Shown: positions 43,148 to 51,170 of the stretch, in pieces
How the letters are laid out: the number at the start of each line of letters is the position of its first letter
Position numbering within the stretch: the first letter of the stretch is position 1
Assembly: GCF_014649115.1 (NCBI RefSeq)
Contig: NZ_BMSK01000020.1
Coordinates: forward strand, 62,001 to 126,000
Length of the DNA stretch: 64,000 nucleotides
From: Streptomyces eurythermus
Lineage (GTDB): Bacteria > Actinomycetota > Actinomycetes > Streptomycetales > Streptomycetaceae
Direction of reading: 5' to 3'
Program-made: the position numbers and the translations under genes
The notes under the pieces: generated by a model
What the model was told of the DNA's origin: nothing
Database searches by the model: none
Seen by the model: the letters and a program-made list of their open reading frames with translations, nothing else

Positions 43148-43540
43148 TCAGCCGCGCAGCAGCAACCACTCCTGGAGTTCCACCAAGTTGCCCTCCGGAT
43201 CCTTCAGATGGGCCACGCGCATGCGGTCGGTCATGGGCGCCGGACCGTGCAGCAGGGTCGCGCCCCGGGCCGTGATCCCGGCGCAGTAGGCGTCGAGGTC
43301 GTCGACGCGCAGCACGACCAGGGAGCGGTGCCCGGTGGCGGTGCCGCCCAGCTCGGCCAGGACCCCGGCCATCATCGAGCGGTCCTGGAGGGCGATCCCG
43401 GCGGAGCCGGTGTGCGGGCTGAACTTCTCGTACGGCCCCCCGGTGGCGCCGGACTGCGGCTTGAGGCCGAGGACATCGGCGTAGAAGCGGTAGCAGGCGG
43501 CGAAGTCGCTGACCAGGAGCCGGACTTGGGCGAGTTCCAC
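43148..43540 (-). CDS. VOC-superfamily protein (glyoxalase/bleomycin-resistance fold)
   Basis: This 130-residue protein has two beta-alpha-beta-beta-beta modules: VRLLVSDFAACYRFYADVLGL and LRVDDLDAYCAGITARGATL, ending HLKDPEGNLVELQEWLLL with the metal-binding Glu. GTG 43540 has GGAG upstream and was chosen because the first strand starts there. It follows rsmE by 19 bp. Substrate is unknown. Confidence 0.85.
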   Translation of the reverse strand: MELAQVRLLVSDFAACYRFYADVLGLKPQSGATGGPYEKFSPHTGSAGIALQDRSMMAGVLAELGGTATGHRSLVVLRVDDLDAYCAGITARGATLLHGPAPMTDRMRVAHLKDPEGNLVELQEWLLLRG

Positions 43541-43559
43541 GGTGTCTCCGAGCGGTGGT

Positions 43560-44297
43560 CTAGGACCAGCGGCCGGTGCGGCCCAGCAGCAGGGCCGCGG
43601 CGGCGGTGCCGGCGGTGGAGGTGCGCAGGACGGTCGGACCGAGGACGTACGGCGCGGCACCGGCCTCGGCGAACAGCGCCAGCTCCTCCGGGGAGACGCC
43701 CCCCTCGGGCCCGACGACCAGCACGATCTCGCCCTCGGCGGGCAGCTGGACGGTGGCCAGACGCTCCGTGCCGCTCTCGTGGAGCACGGCGGCGAAGTCG
43801 GCGCGGGCGAGCAGCGCGGCCACCTGCTTGGTCGTCGCCGCGTCCGCGACCTCGGGGAAGCGGACCCGGCGGGACTGCTTGCCGGCCTCGCGGGCGGTGG
43901 CCCGCCACTTGCCGAGGGCCTTCAGCCCGCGGTCGCCCTTCCACTGGGTGATGCAGCGGGACGCCTGCCAGGGCACGATCGCGTCGACGCCGACCTCGGT
44001 CATGGTCTCGACGGCGACCTCCCCGCGGTCGCCCTTGGGCAGGGCCTGGACGACGGTGATCCGCGGGTTCGGCGCCGGTTCCTCGGTCACCGGGTCCATG
44101 CGGACGATCAGCCGGTCCTTGCCCTCGGTGCCGGTCACCTCGCCCACCGCGTAGCGCCCGGCGCCGTCGGTGAGGACGACATCCTCGCCGGGCCGCAGCC
44201 GCTTCACGGAGACGGCGTGGCGGCCCTCGGCGCCCTCCAGGACGTACCGGTCGCCGTCCGGCTCGAAGTGCTCCACCACGAAGACGGGAGCGGTCAC
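43560..44297 (-). CDS. rsmE: 16S rRNA (uracil-1498-N3)-methyltransferase
   Basis: This 245-residue SPOUT methyltransferase has an N-terminal PUA-like domain (about 1-75, HAVSVKRLRPGEDVVLTDG) and the knotted C-terminal domain with VVGPEGGVSPEELALF and LGPTVLRTSTAGTAAAALL, the SAM-binding knot. GTG 44297 overlaps the preceding stop by 4 bp (GTGA). It belongs to the dnaJ-to-VOC same-strand series; rsmE next to dnaJ is common in actinobacteria. Confidence 0.95.
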   Translation of the reverse strand: MTAPVFVVEHFEPDGDRYVLEGAEGRHAVSVKRLRPGEDVVLTDGAGRYAVGEVTGTEGKDRLIVRMDPVTEEPAPNPRITVVQALPKGDRGEVAVETMTEVGVDAIVPWQASRCITQWKGDRGLKALGKWRATAREAGKQSRRVRFPEVADAATTKQVAALLARADFAAVLHESGTERLATVQLPAEGEIVLVVGPEGGVSPEELALFAEAGAAPYVLGPTVLRTSTAGTAAAALLLGRTGRWS

Positions 44298-45397
44298 GCG
44301 CCCTCACCCCCCTTACGGGACTCGTCCTCACGGGATGCGTCCGACAACGCTGTCCGGGCCTCGGCGAGTTCCGCCGCCAGCACCTCCACCAGCCGTCCGG
44401 CCGGCAGCTCCCGGGCCATCCGGTGGCCCTGTCCCGCCCACAGCGCCATGCCCTGCGCGTCACCGGCCTTCGCGGCGGCCTTGCGCAGCGGCGAGGTGAG
44501 GTGGTGGACGTCCGGATAGGCGGCGGGGGCGTACGGGCCGTGCTCGCGCAGGAAGCGGTTGACCAGGGAGCGGGCCGGGCGGCCGGTGAAGGCGCGGGTC
44601 AGCCGGGTGCGCGCGAAGAGGGGGTCGGTCAGCGCCCGTTTGTGCGGGTCGGGCGCGCCGGACTCGTCGGTGGCGAGGAAGGCGGTGCCGAGCTGGGCCG
44701 CGTCGGCGCCGGCCGCGAGGACGGCGGCGATCTGGCCGCCGCGCATGATGCCGCCGGCGGCGACGACCGGGATGTCCACGGCCTCGCGGACCTGCGCGAG
44801 AAGCGACAGCAGCCCGATGCCGGCGCCGTCGTCCTCGGACGAGTCGCGGTGGGTGCCCTGGTGGCCGCCGGCCTCCACGCCCTGCGCGATCACCGCGTCC
44901 GCCCCGGCCGCCTCGACCGCGCGGGCCTCCTCCGGGGTGGTGGCGGTGACCAGGGTGAGCGTCCCGGCCCGGCGCAGCCGCGCGATGACCTCGCGGTCCG
45001 GCACGCCGAAGTGGAAGGAGACCACCGGGACCGGGTCGTCGAGCAGGACGGCGAGCTTGGCGTCGTAGCCGTCGTCCCGGCCGCCGTCCGGGTCGCCCAG
45101 CTCGGTCTCGTACCAGGCGGCCTCGCCGGCCAGCTGGTGGGCGTAGACCTCGACGGCGCCGGACTCCGCGAGCTCGGGCTGCGGCATGAACACGTTGACG
45201 CCGAACGGGCGGCCCGTGAGCCCGCGCAACCGCTTGATCTCCTGGTACATCCCGTCGGCGGTCTTGTACCCGGCGGCGAGGAACCCGAGGCCGCCGGCCT
45301 CGCAGACGGCGGCGGCGAGCTGCGGGACGGAGACTCCGCCCGCCATGGGTGCCTGCACGATCGGGAGGGGAAAGAGATCGGTCAGCGCGGAGGACAT
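44294..45397 (-). CDS. Nitronate monooxygenase (2-nitropropane dioxygenase family)
   Basis: This 367-residue FMN enzyme opens with LFPLPIVQAPMAGGVSVPQLAAAV, the FMN-binding barrel start, and has VVAAGGIMRGGQIAAVLAAGADAAQLGTAFLAT (in part: GGIMRGGQIAAVLAAGA) for phosphate binding, plus QGVEAGGHQG around the active-site His. It probably oxidises propionate 3-nitronate or similar nitro compounds. It lies between dnaJ (211 bp upstream) and rsmE. Confidence 0.92.
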   Translation of the reverse strand: MSSALTDLFPLPIVQAPMAGGVSVPQLAAAVCEAGGLGFLAAGYKTADGMYQEIKRLRGLTGRPFGVNVFMPQPELAESGAVEVYAHQLAGEAAWYETELGDPDGGRDDGYDAKLAVLLDDPVPVVSFHFGVPDREVIARLRRAGTLTLVTATTPEEARAVEAAGADAVIAQGVEAGGHQGTHRDSSEDDGAGIGLLSLLAQVREAVDIPVVAAGGIMRGGQIAAVLAAGADAAQLGTAFLATDESGAPDPHKRALTDPLFARTRLTRAFTGRPARSLVNRFLREHGPYAPAAYPDVHHLTSPLRKAAAKAGDAQGMALWAGQGHRMARELPAGRLVEVLAAELAEARTALSDASREDESRKGGEGA

Positions 45398-45496
45398 GAC
45401 CGCATGGTGTCACGTCCTTCCGACCGGCCGGAATCGGGGCATCCCCCGGAACGACCCTGAGACGCCCCCGGCACACCCCGGAGGCGCCCACATGGC

Positions 45497-45553
45497 TCAG
45501 CGGCCGTTGAACGCGTCCTTCAGCCGCAAGAACAGGCCCTGCTGCCCCGGCTG
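45497..45553 (-). repeat. Partial duplicate of the dnaJ 3' end
   Basis: These 57 bp match the last 57 bp of dnaJ (45609-45665) with only two mismatches, 112 bp downstream of them. On the minus strand the copy reads QPGQQGLFLRLKDAFNGR and a stop, in place of the native FSRLKDAFNGR. The copy begins and ends sharply, with a 55-bp G+C-rich spacer (45554-45608) between copies. It looks like a recent tandem duplication. Confidence 0.9.
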
Positions 45554-45608
45554 CCGTGCCTGCCCGGGGGGCGACCCCCGGACCCCCGGCCGCCCCGCTC
45601 AGCCGACG

Positions 45609-46745
45609 TCAGCGGCCGTTGAACGCGTCCTTCAGTCGCGAGAACAGGCCCTGCTGCCCCGGCTGGAACTGGCCCTGGGGCCGTTCCTCGCCGCGGAGCT
45701 TGGCCAGTTCGCGCAGCAGGCGTTCCTGCTCGGGGTCCAGCTTGGTCGGGGTCTGCACCTCGACGTGCACGACCAGGTCGCCCCGGCCGCCGCCGCGCAG
45801 ATGCGTGACACCGCGGTCGTGCAGCGGGATCGACTGGCCGGACTGGGTGCCGGGCCGGATGTCGACCTCCTCCATGCCGTCCAGGGTCTCCAGCGGGACC
45901 TTGGTGCCGAGCGCCGCGGCCGTCATCGGGATGGTGACCGTGCAGTGCAGGTCGTCGCCGCGCCGCTGGAAGGTCGGGTGCGGCAGTTCGTGGATCTCCA
46001 CGTACAGGTCGCCGGCCGGGCCGCCGCCGGGGCCGACCTCGCCCTCGCCCGCCAGCTGGATCCGGGTGCCGTTGTCGACACCGGCCGGGATCTTCACCGT
46101 GAGCGTACGGCGGGAGCGCACGCGGCCGTCACCGGCACACTCCGGGCACGGGGTCGGCACGACCGTGCCGAAGCCCTGGCACTGCGGGCACGGCCGGGAG
46201 GTCATGACCTGGCCCAGGAAGGACCGGGTGACCTGCGAGACCTCACCCCGGCCGCGGCACATGTCACACGTCTGGGCGGACGTGCCGGGGGCCGCGCCCT
46301 CGCCGTTGCAGGTGTTGCAGACGATGGCGGTGTCGACCTGGATGTCCTTGGTCGTCCCGAAGGCCGCCTCGTCCAGCTCGACCTCGATCCGGATCATCGC
46401 GTCCTGGCCGCGCCGGGTGCGCGAGCGCGGCCCGCGCTGCGACGCCGTACCGAAGAACGCGTCCATGATGTCGGAGAAGTTGCCGAAGCCGCCGGCCCCG
46501 AAGCCGCCCGCGCCGGCGCCGCCGGACTGCGAGAGCGGGTCGCCGCCGAGGTCGTAGACCTGCTTCTTCTGCGGGTCCGACAGCACCTCGTAAGCGGCGT
46601 TGATCTCCTTGAACCGCTCCTGGGTCTTCGGATCCGGGTTGACGTCCGGGTGCAGCTCGCGCGCGAGCCGCCGGAACGCCTTCTTGATCTCATCCTGCGA
46701 CGCGTCGCGGCGCACGCCGAGAACGGCGTAGTAGTCCGTGGCCAC
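45609..46745 (-). CDS. dnaJ: Chaperone protein DnaJ
   Basis: This 378-residue co-chaperone stimulates DnaK. The J-domain (1-70) contains HPD in LHPDVNPDPKT; a Gly-rich region follows; four CxxCxGxG zinc repeats are present (CNTCNGEG, CDMCRGRG, CPQCQGFG, CPECAGDG), then the C-terminal substrate domain. It is directly downstream of hrcA (stop and start adjacent), so it is under HrcA/CIRCE heat-shock control. This is the DnaJ2 type linked to hrcA in actinobacteria. Confidence 0.97.
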   Translation of the reverse strand: MATDYYAVLGVRRDASQDEIKKAFRRLARELHPDVNPDPKTQERFKEINAAYEVLSDPQKKQVYDLGGDPLSQSGGAGAGGFGAGGFGNFSDIMDAFFGTASQRGPRSRTRRGQDAMIRIEVELDEAAFGTTKDIQVDTAIVCNTCNGEGAAPGTSAQTCDMCRGRGEVSQVTRSFLGQVMTSRPCPQCQGFGTVVPTPCPECAGDGRVRSRRTLTVKIPAGVDNGTRIQLAGEGEVGPGGGPAGDLYVEIHELPHPTFQRRGDDLHCTVTIPMTAAALGTKVPLETLDGMEEVDIRPGTQSGQSIPLHDRGVTHLRGGGRGDLVVHVEVQTPTKLDPEQERLLRELAKLRGEERPQGQFQPGQQGLFSRLKDAFNGR

Positions 46746-47762
46746 TTACGACTCCGCCAGGATCTGTCCGACGTACCGTGCCACTGCGCGTACCGCTCCC
46801 ATCGTTCCCGGGTAGTCCATGCGGGTCGGTCCGACCACGCCGAGCTTGGCAACCGCCTCGCCGCCCGAACCGTAACCGACCGACACGACGGACGTGGAGT
46901 TGAGTCCCTCGTGGGCGTTCTCGTGGCCGATGCGCACGGTCACGCCGGGGTCCTTCGCCTCGCCGAGGAGCTTGAGGAGCACGACCTGCTCCTCCAGTGC
47001 CTCCAGGACGGGCCTGATCGTGAGGGGGAAGTCGTGCCCGAAGCGGGTGAGATTGGCGGTACCGCCGATCATCAGCCGCTCCTCGTTCTCCTCCACGAGT
47101 GTCTCCAGCAGGGTGGAGAGCACCGTGGAGACCGTACCTCGGTCCTCCGGCTCGAAGGCGTCCGGCAGGTCCTCGACCAGCATCGGCACATCGGTGAACC
47201 GGCGGCCCGCGACCCTGCTGTTCAGCCGGGCCCGCAGATCCGCCAGCGATGCCTCGCCGAACGGGGCCGGGCAGTCGACCATACGCTGCTCGACCCGGCC
47301 GGTGTCGGTGATCAGCACGAGCATCACGCGCGCCGGGGCGAGGGAGAGCAGCTCCACGTGCCGGACCGTGGACCGGGTCAGCGACGGGTACTGCACGACG
47401 GCGACCTGCCGGGTCAGCTGCGCGAGCAGCCGCACCGTGCGCGCCACGACGTCGTCGAGGTCGACGGCGCCCTCCAGGAAGTTCTGGATCGCCCGCCGCT
47501 CGGGCGCGGTCATCGGCTTCACGCCCGCGAGCTTGTCCACGAACAGGCGGTAGCCCTTGTCGGTGGGGATGCGCCCCGCGCTGGTGTGCGGCTGCGCGAT
47601 GTACCCCTCGTCCTCCAGGGCCGCCATGTCGTTGCGGACGGTGGCCGGGGAGACGCCGAGGTTGTGCCGCTCGGTGAGCGCCTTGGAACCGACCGGCTCC
47701 TCGGTGCCCACATAGTCCTGGACGATGGCGCGCAGTACCTGAAGCCTGCGTTCACTCAGCAT
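46746..47762 (-). CDS. hrcA: Heat-inducible transcription repressor HrcA
   Basis: This 338-residue repressor has an N-terminal winged helix (LSERRLQVLRAIVQDYVGT, HNLGVSPATVRNDMAALED) and the long GAF-like dimer domain. It binds the CIRCE element that lies 49 bp upstream of its own ATG (47811-47837). ATG 47762 was chosen since it matches the universal M-L-S-E-R-R start. It forms an operon with dnaJ. Confidence 0.97.
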   Translation of the reverse strand: MLSERRLQVLRAIVQDYVGTEEPVGSKALTERHNLGVSPATVRNDMAALEDEGYIAQPHTSAGRIPTDKGYRLFVDKLAGVKPMTAPERRAIQNFLEGAVDLDDVVARTVRLLAQLTRQVAVVQYPSLTRSTVRHVELLSLAPARVMLVLITDTGRVEQRMVDCPAPFGEASLADLRARLNSRVAGRRFTDVPMLVEDLPDAFEPEDRGTVSTVLSTLLETLVEENEERLMIGGTANLTRFGHDFPLTIRPVLEALEEQVVLLKLLGEAKDPGVTVRIGHENAHEGLNSTSVVSVGYGSGGEAVAKLGVVGPTRMDYPGTMGAVRAVARYVGQILAES

Positions 47763-47810
47763 TCGCGCGCACCTCCAGCACGTCGTCCCTCGTCCCGTCG
47801 GGTCGTCCGC

Positions 47811-47837
47811 CTGGCACTCTTCCCACGCGAGTGCCAG
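47811..47837. promoter_or_regulatory. CIRCE operator upstream of hrcA-dnaJ
   Basis: CTGGCACTC (47811-47819), a 9-nt spacer and GAGTGCCAG (47829-47837) form a perfect 9-9-9 inverted repeat. The known consensus is TTAGCACTC-N9-GAGTGCTAA, so only the outer pairs differ. HrcA binding here couples the operon to heat shock. Confidence 0.93.
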
Positions 47838-47923
47838 CATTCCCCGGCCCAGTGTACGGCCGTCGGGTACACCCTGGGCAAGGTCGGGCCGCCGTACCGG
47901 GTCGTACCGCTAGCGTCGCGGGT

Positions 47924-48646
47924 ATGAGCGTGACTTGGGAAGAGCTGGGGTGGGAACGGCTGGCGGCCGGGGTGGGGCGGTGCCGGCTGCCGGGCTGGGA
48001 CTGCACGGCGGGGCTGGTCGTGGGCGAGGGGACGGCGCTGCTCGTGGACGCCGGTTCGAGCCTGGCGGAGGGGGTCCGGCTGCGCGCGCGGGCCGAGGAG
48101 CTGGCGGGTGGCCGTGTGACCCATCTCGCGCTCACCCATCCGCACTTCGACCATGTCTTCGGCGCGGCGGTGTTCGCCGGGGCGGAGGTGTACAGGGCGG
48201 TCGGCCTGGACGCGGTGTTCGCCTTCGAGCGGGCGGAGCTGCGGCTGGACGCGGTGCGCAACGGGCTGCCGGTCGCCGACGCCGACGAGGCGGTGGACGC
48301 GCTGGTCACCCCCCGGCACCTGGTGTCCGGGGAGTGGACGCTGGACCTCGGCGGCGGCCGCCAGGCGCTGCTGGCCAACGTGGGCCCGGGCCACACCGCC
48401 CACGACCTCGCGGTGCTGATCCCCGGCTCCCCGGAGGTCGTCTTCTGCGGCGACCTGGTGGAGGAGTCCGGCGAGCCCCAGGCCGGCCCGGACGCGGTCC
48501 CCGCCCGCTGGCCGGACGCCCTGGACCGGCTGCTGGCGCTGGGCGGCGAGGACGCGGTGTACGTGCCCGGTCACGGGGCGGCGGTGGACGCGGCGTTCGT
48601 ACGACGTCAACGGGACGAGCTGGCGGCACGGTTCGGCGTGATCTGA
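47924..48646 (+). CDS. MBL-fold metallo-hydrolase
   Basis: This 240-residue protein has the metallo-beta-lactamase motif THPHFDH, the LLVDAGSSL strand before it, GPGHTAHDLAV for the third His, and VFCGDLVEE for the bridging Asp. The MBL fold is complete but the class cannot be named; hydroxyacylglutathione-hydrolase-like enzymes are nearest. TAGCGT at 47911-47916 could be the -10, which would make the mRNA leaderless from ATG 47924. It diverges from hrcA. Confidence 0.86.
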   Translation: MSVTWEELGWERLAAGVGRCRLPGWDCTAGLVVGEGTALLVDAGSSLAEGVRLRARAEELAGGRVTHLALTHPHFDHVFGAAVFAGAEVYRAVGLDAVFAFERAELRLDAVRNGLPVADADEAVDALVTPRHLVSGEWTLDLGGGRQALLANVGPGHTAHDLAVLIPGSPEVVFCGDLVEESGEPQAGPDAVPARWPDALDRLLALGGEDAVYVPGHGAAVDAAFVRRQRDELAARFGVI

Positions 48647-48714
48647 ACGGCGGTTCCCTTCACGTTCCGGCGTGTCGCGCTTGTCACGGCGCGGCTTCTC
48701 CTATCGTCATCCGA

Positions 48715-49530
48715 ATGCGCCAGTACTCCGCCGACCTCACCCCTCCGTGGAAGAAGAAACCGCGACCGGCGCCGGAGGTCCCGGCCGACCCGGGGCTGGT
48801 GGTGGAGGAGGCGGGCACCGGGTTCTGCGGCGCGGTGATCCGCTGCGAGGCGGGCACGGTGACCCTGGAGGACCGCTTCGGCAAGCACCGCGTCTTCCCG
48901 CTGGAACCGCGCGGCTTCCTGCTGGAGGGCAGGGTCGTCACCCTGGTCCGCCCGGCCTCGGCCCCGGCCCGCCCCACCCGTACGGCGTCCGGCTCGATCG
49001 CCGTCCCCCAGGCACGCGCGCGCGTGGCCCGCGCCGGCCGCATCTACGTGGAGGGCCGGCACGACGCCGAGCTGGTCGAGAAGGTCTGGGGCGACGACCT
49101 GCGCGTCGAGGGCGTGGTCGTGGAGTACCTGGAGGGCGTGGACGACCTGCCGGCCGTCGTGGAGTCCTTCGCCCCGGGCCCCGACGCCCGCCTGGGCGTC
49201 CTGGTGGACCACCTGCTGCCGGGCACCAAGGAATGGCGGATCGCCCAGTCGGTCACCAGCGAGCACGCCCTGGTGGTCGGTCACCCGTTCATCGACATCT
49301 GGCAGGCGGTGAAACCGTCCTCCCTGGGCATCGAGGCATGGCCCACGGTCCCGAAGGGCCAGGACTGGAAGACGGGCGTGTGCCGGGCACTGGGCTGGCC
49401 GGCGGAGAACACCGGCGCGGTGTGGCAGGCGATCCTGAAACGGGTGGGGTCCTACAAGGACCTGGAGCCGGAACTGCTGGGCCGCGTGGAGGAACTGATC
49501 GACTTCGTCACGGGTAGCGGTGGGGCCTGA
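48715..49530 (+). CDS. DUF3097 family protein
   Basis: This 271-residue protein is conserved in actinobacteria. It begins MRQYSADLTPPWKKKP. A middle section (about 95-180) reads IYVEGRHDAELVEKVWGDDL and, later, LGVLVDHLLPGTKEWRIA, a pattern like the acidic motifs of TOPRIM domains; this is a reading of mine, not a known assignment. TTGTCA (48681) and TATCGT (48702) precede the ATG by 8 nt from the -10, suggesting a leaderless mRNA. The last 23 bp overlap the end of the convergent Uma2 remnant. Confidence 0.8.
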   Translation: MRQYSADLTPPWKKKPRPAPEVPADPGLVVEEAGTGFCGAVIRCEAGTVTLEDRFGKHRVFPLEPRGFLLEGRVVTLVRPASAPARPTRTASGSIAVPQARARVARAGRIYVEGRHDAELVEKVWGDDLRVEGVVVEYLEGVDDLPAVVESFAPGPDARLGVLVDHLLPGTKEWRIAQSVTSEHALVVGHPFIDIWQAVKPSSLGIEAWPTVPKGQDWKTGVCRALGWPAENTGAVWQAILKRVGSYKDLEPELLGRVEELIDFVTGSGGA

Positions 49531-49798
49531 CGTCCGGAAAGGTTCCGAACTCGCTGGTGTCGAGTTCGAGCCCGAGATCGTCCATCGGGACCGGCTCGCC
49601 GAACTTGATGATTTCCTGAGCGTGGTAGTCGGCGTCCTCCCCTTGACCCGCGGGCTTCGTCAGCAGGACGCACTGCGCCATGATCGGGTCGATGACGAGG
49701 TAGGCGGGGATTCCGCCCGCCGCGTAGATCGAGCGCTTGACCACGTAGTCGATCTCGTCGAGGTACCTGGCCATTCCACGCTCGTCCACAGCGGTCAT
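49508..49798 (-). pseudogene. Uma2-family nuclease remnant with internal deletion
   Basis: The 96-residue frame starts MTAVDERGMARYLDE, like the N-terminus of Streptomyces Uma2 proteins, and jumps to VVKRSIYAAGGIPAYLVIDP and a normal Uma2 C-terminus with EIIKFGEPVPMDDLGLELD. Intact members are about 190 residues. The missing centre carries the PD-(D/E)xK nuclease residues, so the product cannot be active. Frame is preserved, so it may still be expressed. The 99 bp before it hold no other gene. Confidence 0.7.
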
Positions 49799-49897
49799 CT
49801 CCGTGGCCTCCACATCCGCCGCGTCCTTTTGGCGGCAGCCTACGAACCAGGTTAGGGACCGAACGGGCGCTCCGGGGGGATTCACTCACCCGAGTGA

Positions 49898-51130
49898 TCA
49901 GTCCACCAGGTCCCGCACCACCGCGTCCGCCAGCAGCCGCCCCCGCAGGGTCAGCGCGGCCCGGCCCTCCTCGTAGGGCTGCTCCTGGAGGAGTCCGTCC
50001 GCCAGGGCGCGGCGGGAGGCCGCGAGGCCCTCCTCCTTCAACAGGGACAGGGGGACGCCCTCGCGCAGCCGCAGTTCCAGGAGGATGCGTTCCACGCGGC
50101 GGTCCTCGTCGGAGAGGATCTCGCGGCCGGCGCCCGGAGAGCGTCCGTCGGCGAGCGCCGCCGCGTACGCGCCGGGGTGCTTCACGTTCCACCAGCGCAC
50201 GCCGCCCACGTGCGAGTGCGCCCCCGGTCCGGCGCCCCACCAGTCGGCGCCGCGCCAGTACAGCTCGTTGTGCAGGCAGCGGCCCGCCTCGGAGGTGGCC
50301 CAGTTGGAGACCTCGTACCACTCGAAGCCCGCCCGGCTCAGCGTCTCCTCGGCGATCAGGTACCGGTCGGCGTGCACGTCGTCGTCGGTCATCGGGACCT
50401 CGCCCCGGCGGATCCGGCGGGCCAGCTGGGTGCCCTCCTCCACGATGAGCGCGTAGGCGCTGACGTGGTCGGGCCCGGCGCCCAGGGCGGCCTCCAGCGA
50501 GGCCCGCCAGTCGTCGTCGCTCTCCCCCGGCGTGCCGTAGATCAGGTCCAGGTTCACGTGCTCGAAGCCCGCCGCCCTGGCCTCCGCCACGCACGCCTCG
50601 GGGCGGCCGGGGGTGTGGGTGCGGTCCAGGACCCTCAGCACGTGCTGCCGGGCGCTCTGCATGCCGAAGGAGATCCGGTTGAAGCCGCCCTCGCGGAGGG
50701 TGGCCAGGTAGGCGGGGTCGACGGACTCCGGGTTCGCCTCCGTGGTGATCTCCGCGTCCGGCGCGAGTCCGAACTCCTCGCGGATCGTCGCCAGCATCCG
50801 TACCAGGTCATCGGCGGCCAGCAGCGTCGGCGTACCGCCCCCGACGAACACCGTACGGACCTCTCGGGGGTCGTCGCCCAGCACCTTCCGCGCGAGCCGG
50901 ATCTCCTGGGCGAGGGTGTCGGCGTAGTTGTCCCGGGAGGCGAGCACTCCGCCGGTGCCGCGCAGCTCGGTCGCGGTGTAGGTGTTGAAGTCGCAGTAGC
51001 CGCAGCGGGTCGCGCAGTACGGGACGTGCAGATAGAAACCGAGCGGGCGGGCGGCGGCCCCGGCGAGCGCGGAGCCGGGCAGCGCGCCGTCGGCGGGGAC
51101 GGGCTCGCCGTCGGGGAGTGCGGAAGGCAT
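49898..51130 (-). CDS. hemW: Radical SAM heme chaperone HemW
   Basis: This 410-residue protein is a coproporphyrinogen oxidase-like radical SAM protein now viewed as a heme carrier. The cluster motif CATRCGYCDF gives Cys39, Cys43 and Cys46. FVGGGTPTLL and the C-terminal HemN-type winged helix (about 310-400) follow. HemN itself has a further Cys-rich N-terminal part that is absent here. ATG 51130 fits a leaderless mRNA with GACAAT as -10; ATG 51139 is an alternative. It lies just before the SpoIIE-type gene on the same strand. Confidence 0.93.
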   Translation of the reverse strand: MPSALPDGEPVPADGALPGSALAGAAARPLGFYLHVPYCATRCGYCDFNTYTATELRGTGGVLASRDNYADTLAQEIRLARKVLGDDPREVRTVFVGGGTPTLLAADDLVRMLATIREEFGLAPDAEITTEANPESVDPAYLATLREGGFNRISFGMQSARQHVLRVLDRTHTPGRPEACVAEARAAGFEHVNLDLIYGTPGESDDDWRASLEAALGAGPDHVSAYALIVEEGTQLARRIRRGEVPMTDDDVHADRYLIAEETLSRAGFEWYEVSNWATSEAGRCLHNELYWRGADWWGAGPGAHSHVGGVRWWNVKHPGAYAAALADGRSPGAGREILSDEDRRVERILLELRLREGVPLSLLKEEGLAASRRALADGLLQEQPYEEGRAALTLRGRLLADAVVRDLVD

Positions 51131-51170
51131 GCCTTCCATTGTCCAGCACCGCGGGCATTGCGCGGCCGCG

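Noticed and set aside
45497..45553. A small gene downstream of dnaJ
   Set aside because: It is a duplicate of the dnaJ C-terminus with no start codon or ribosome binding site.
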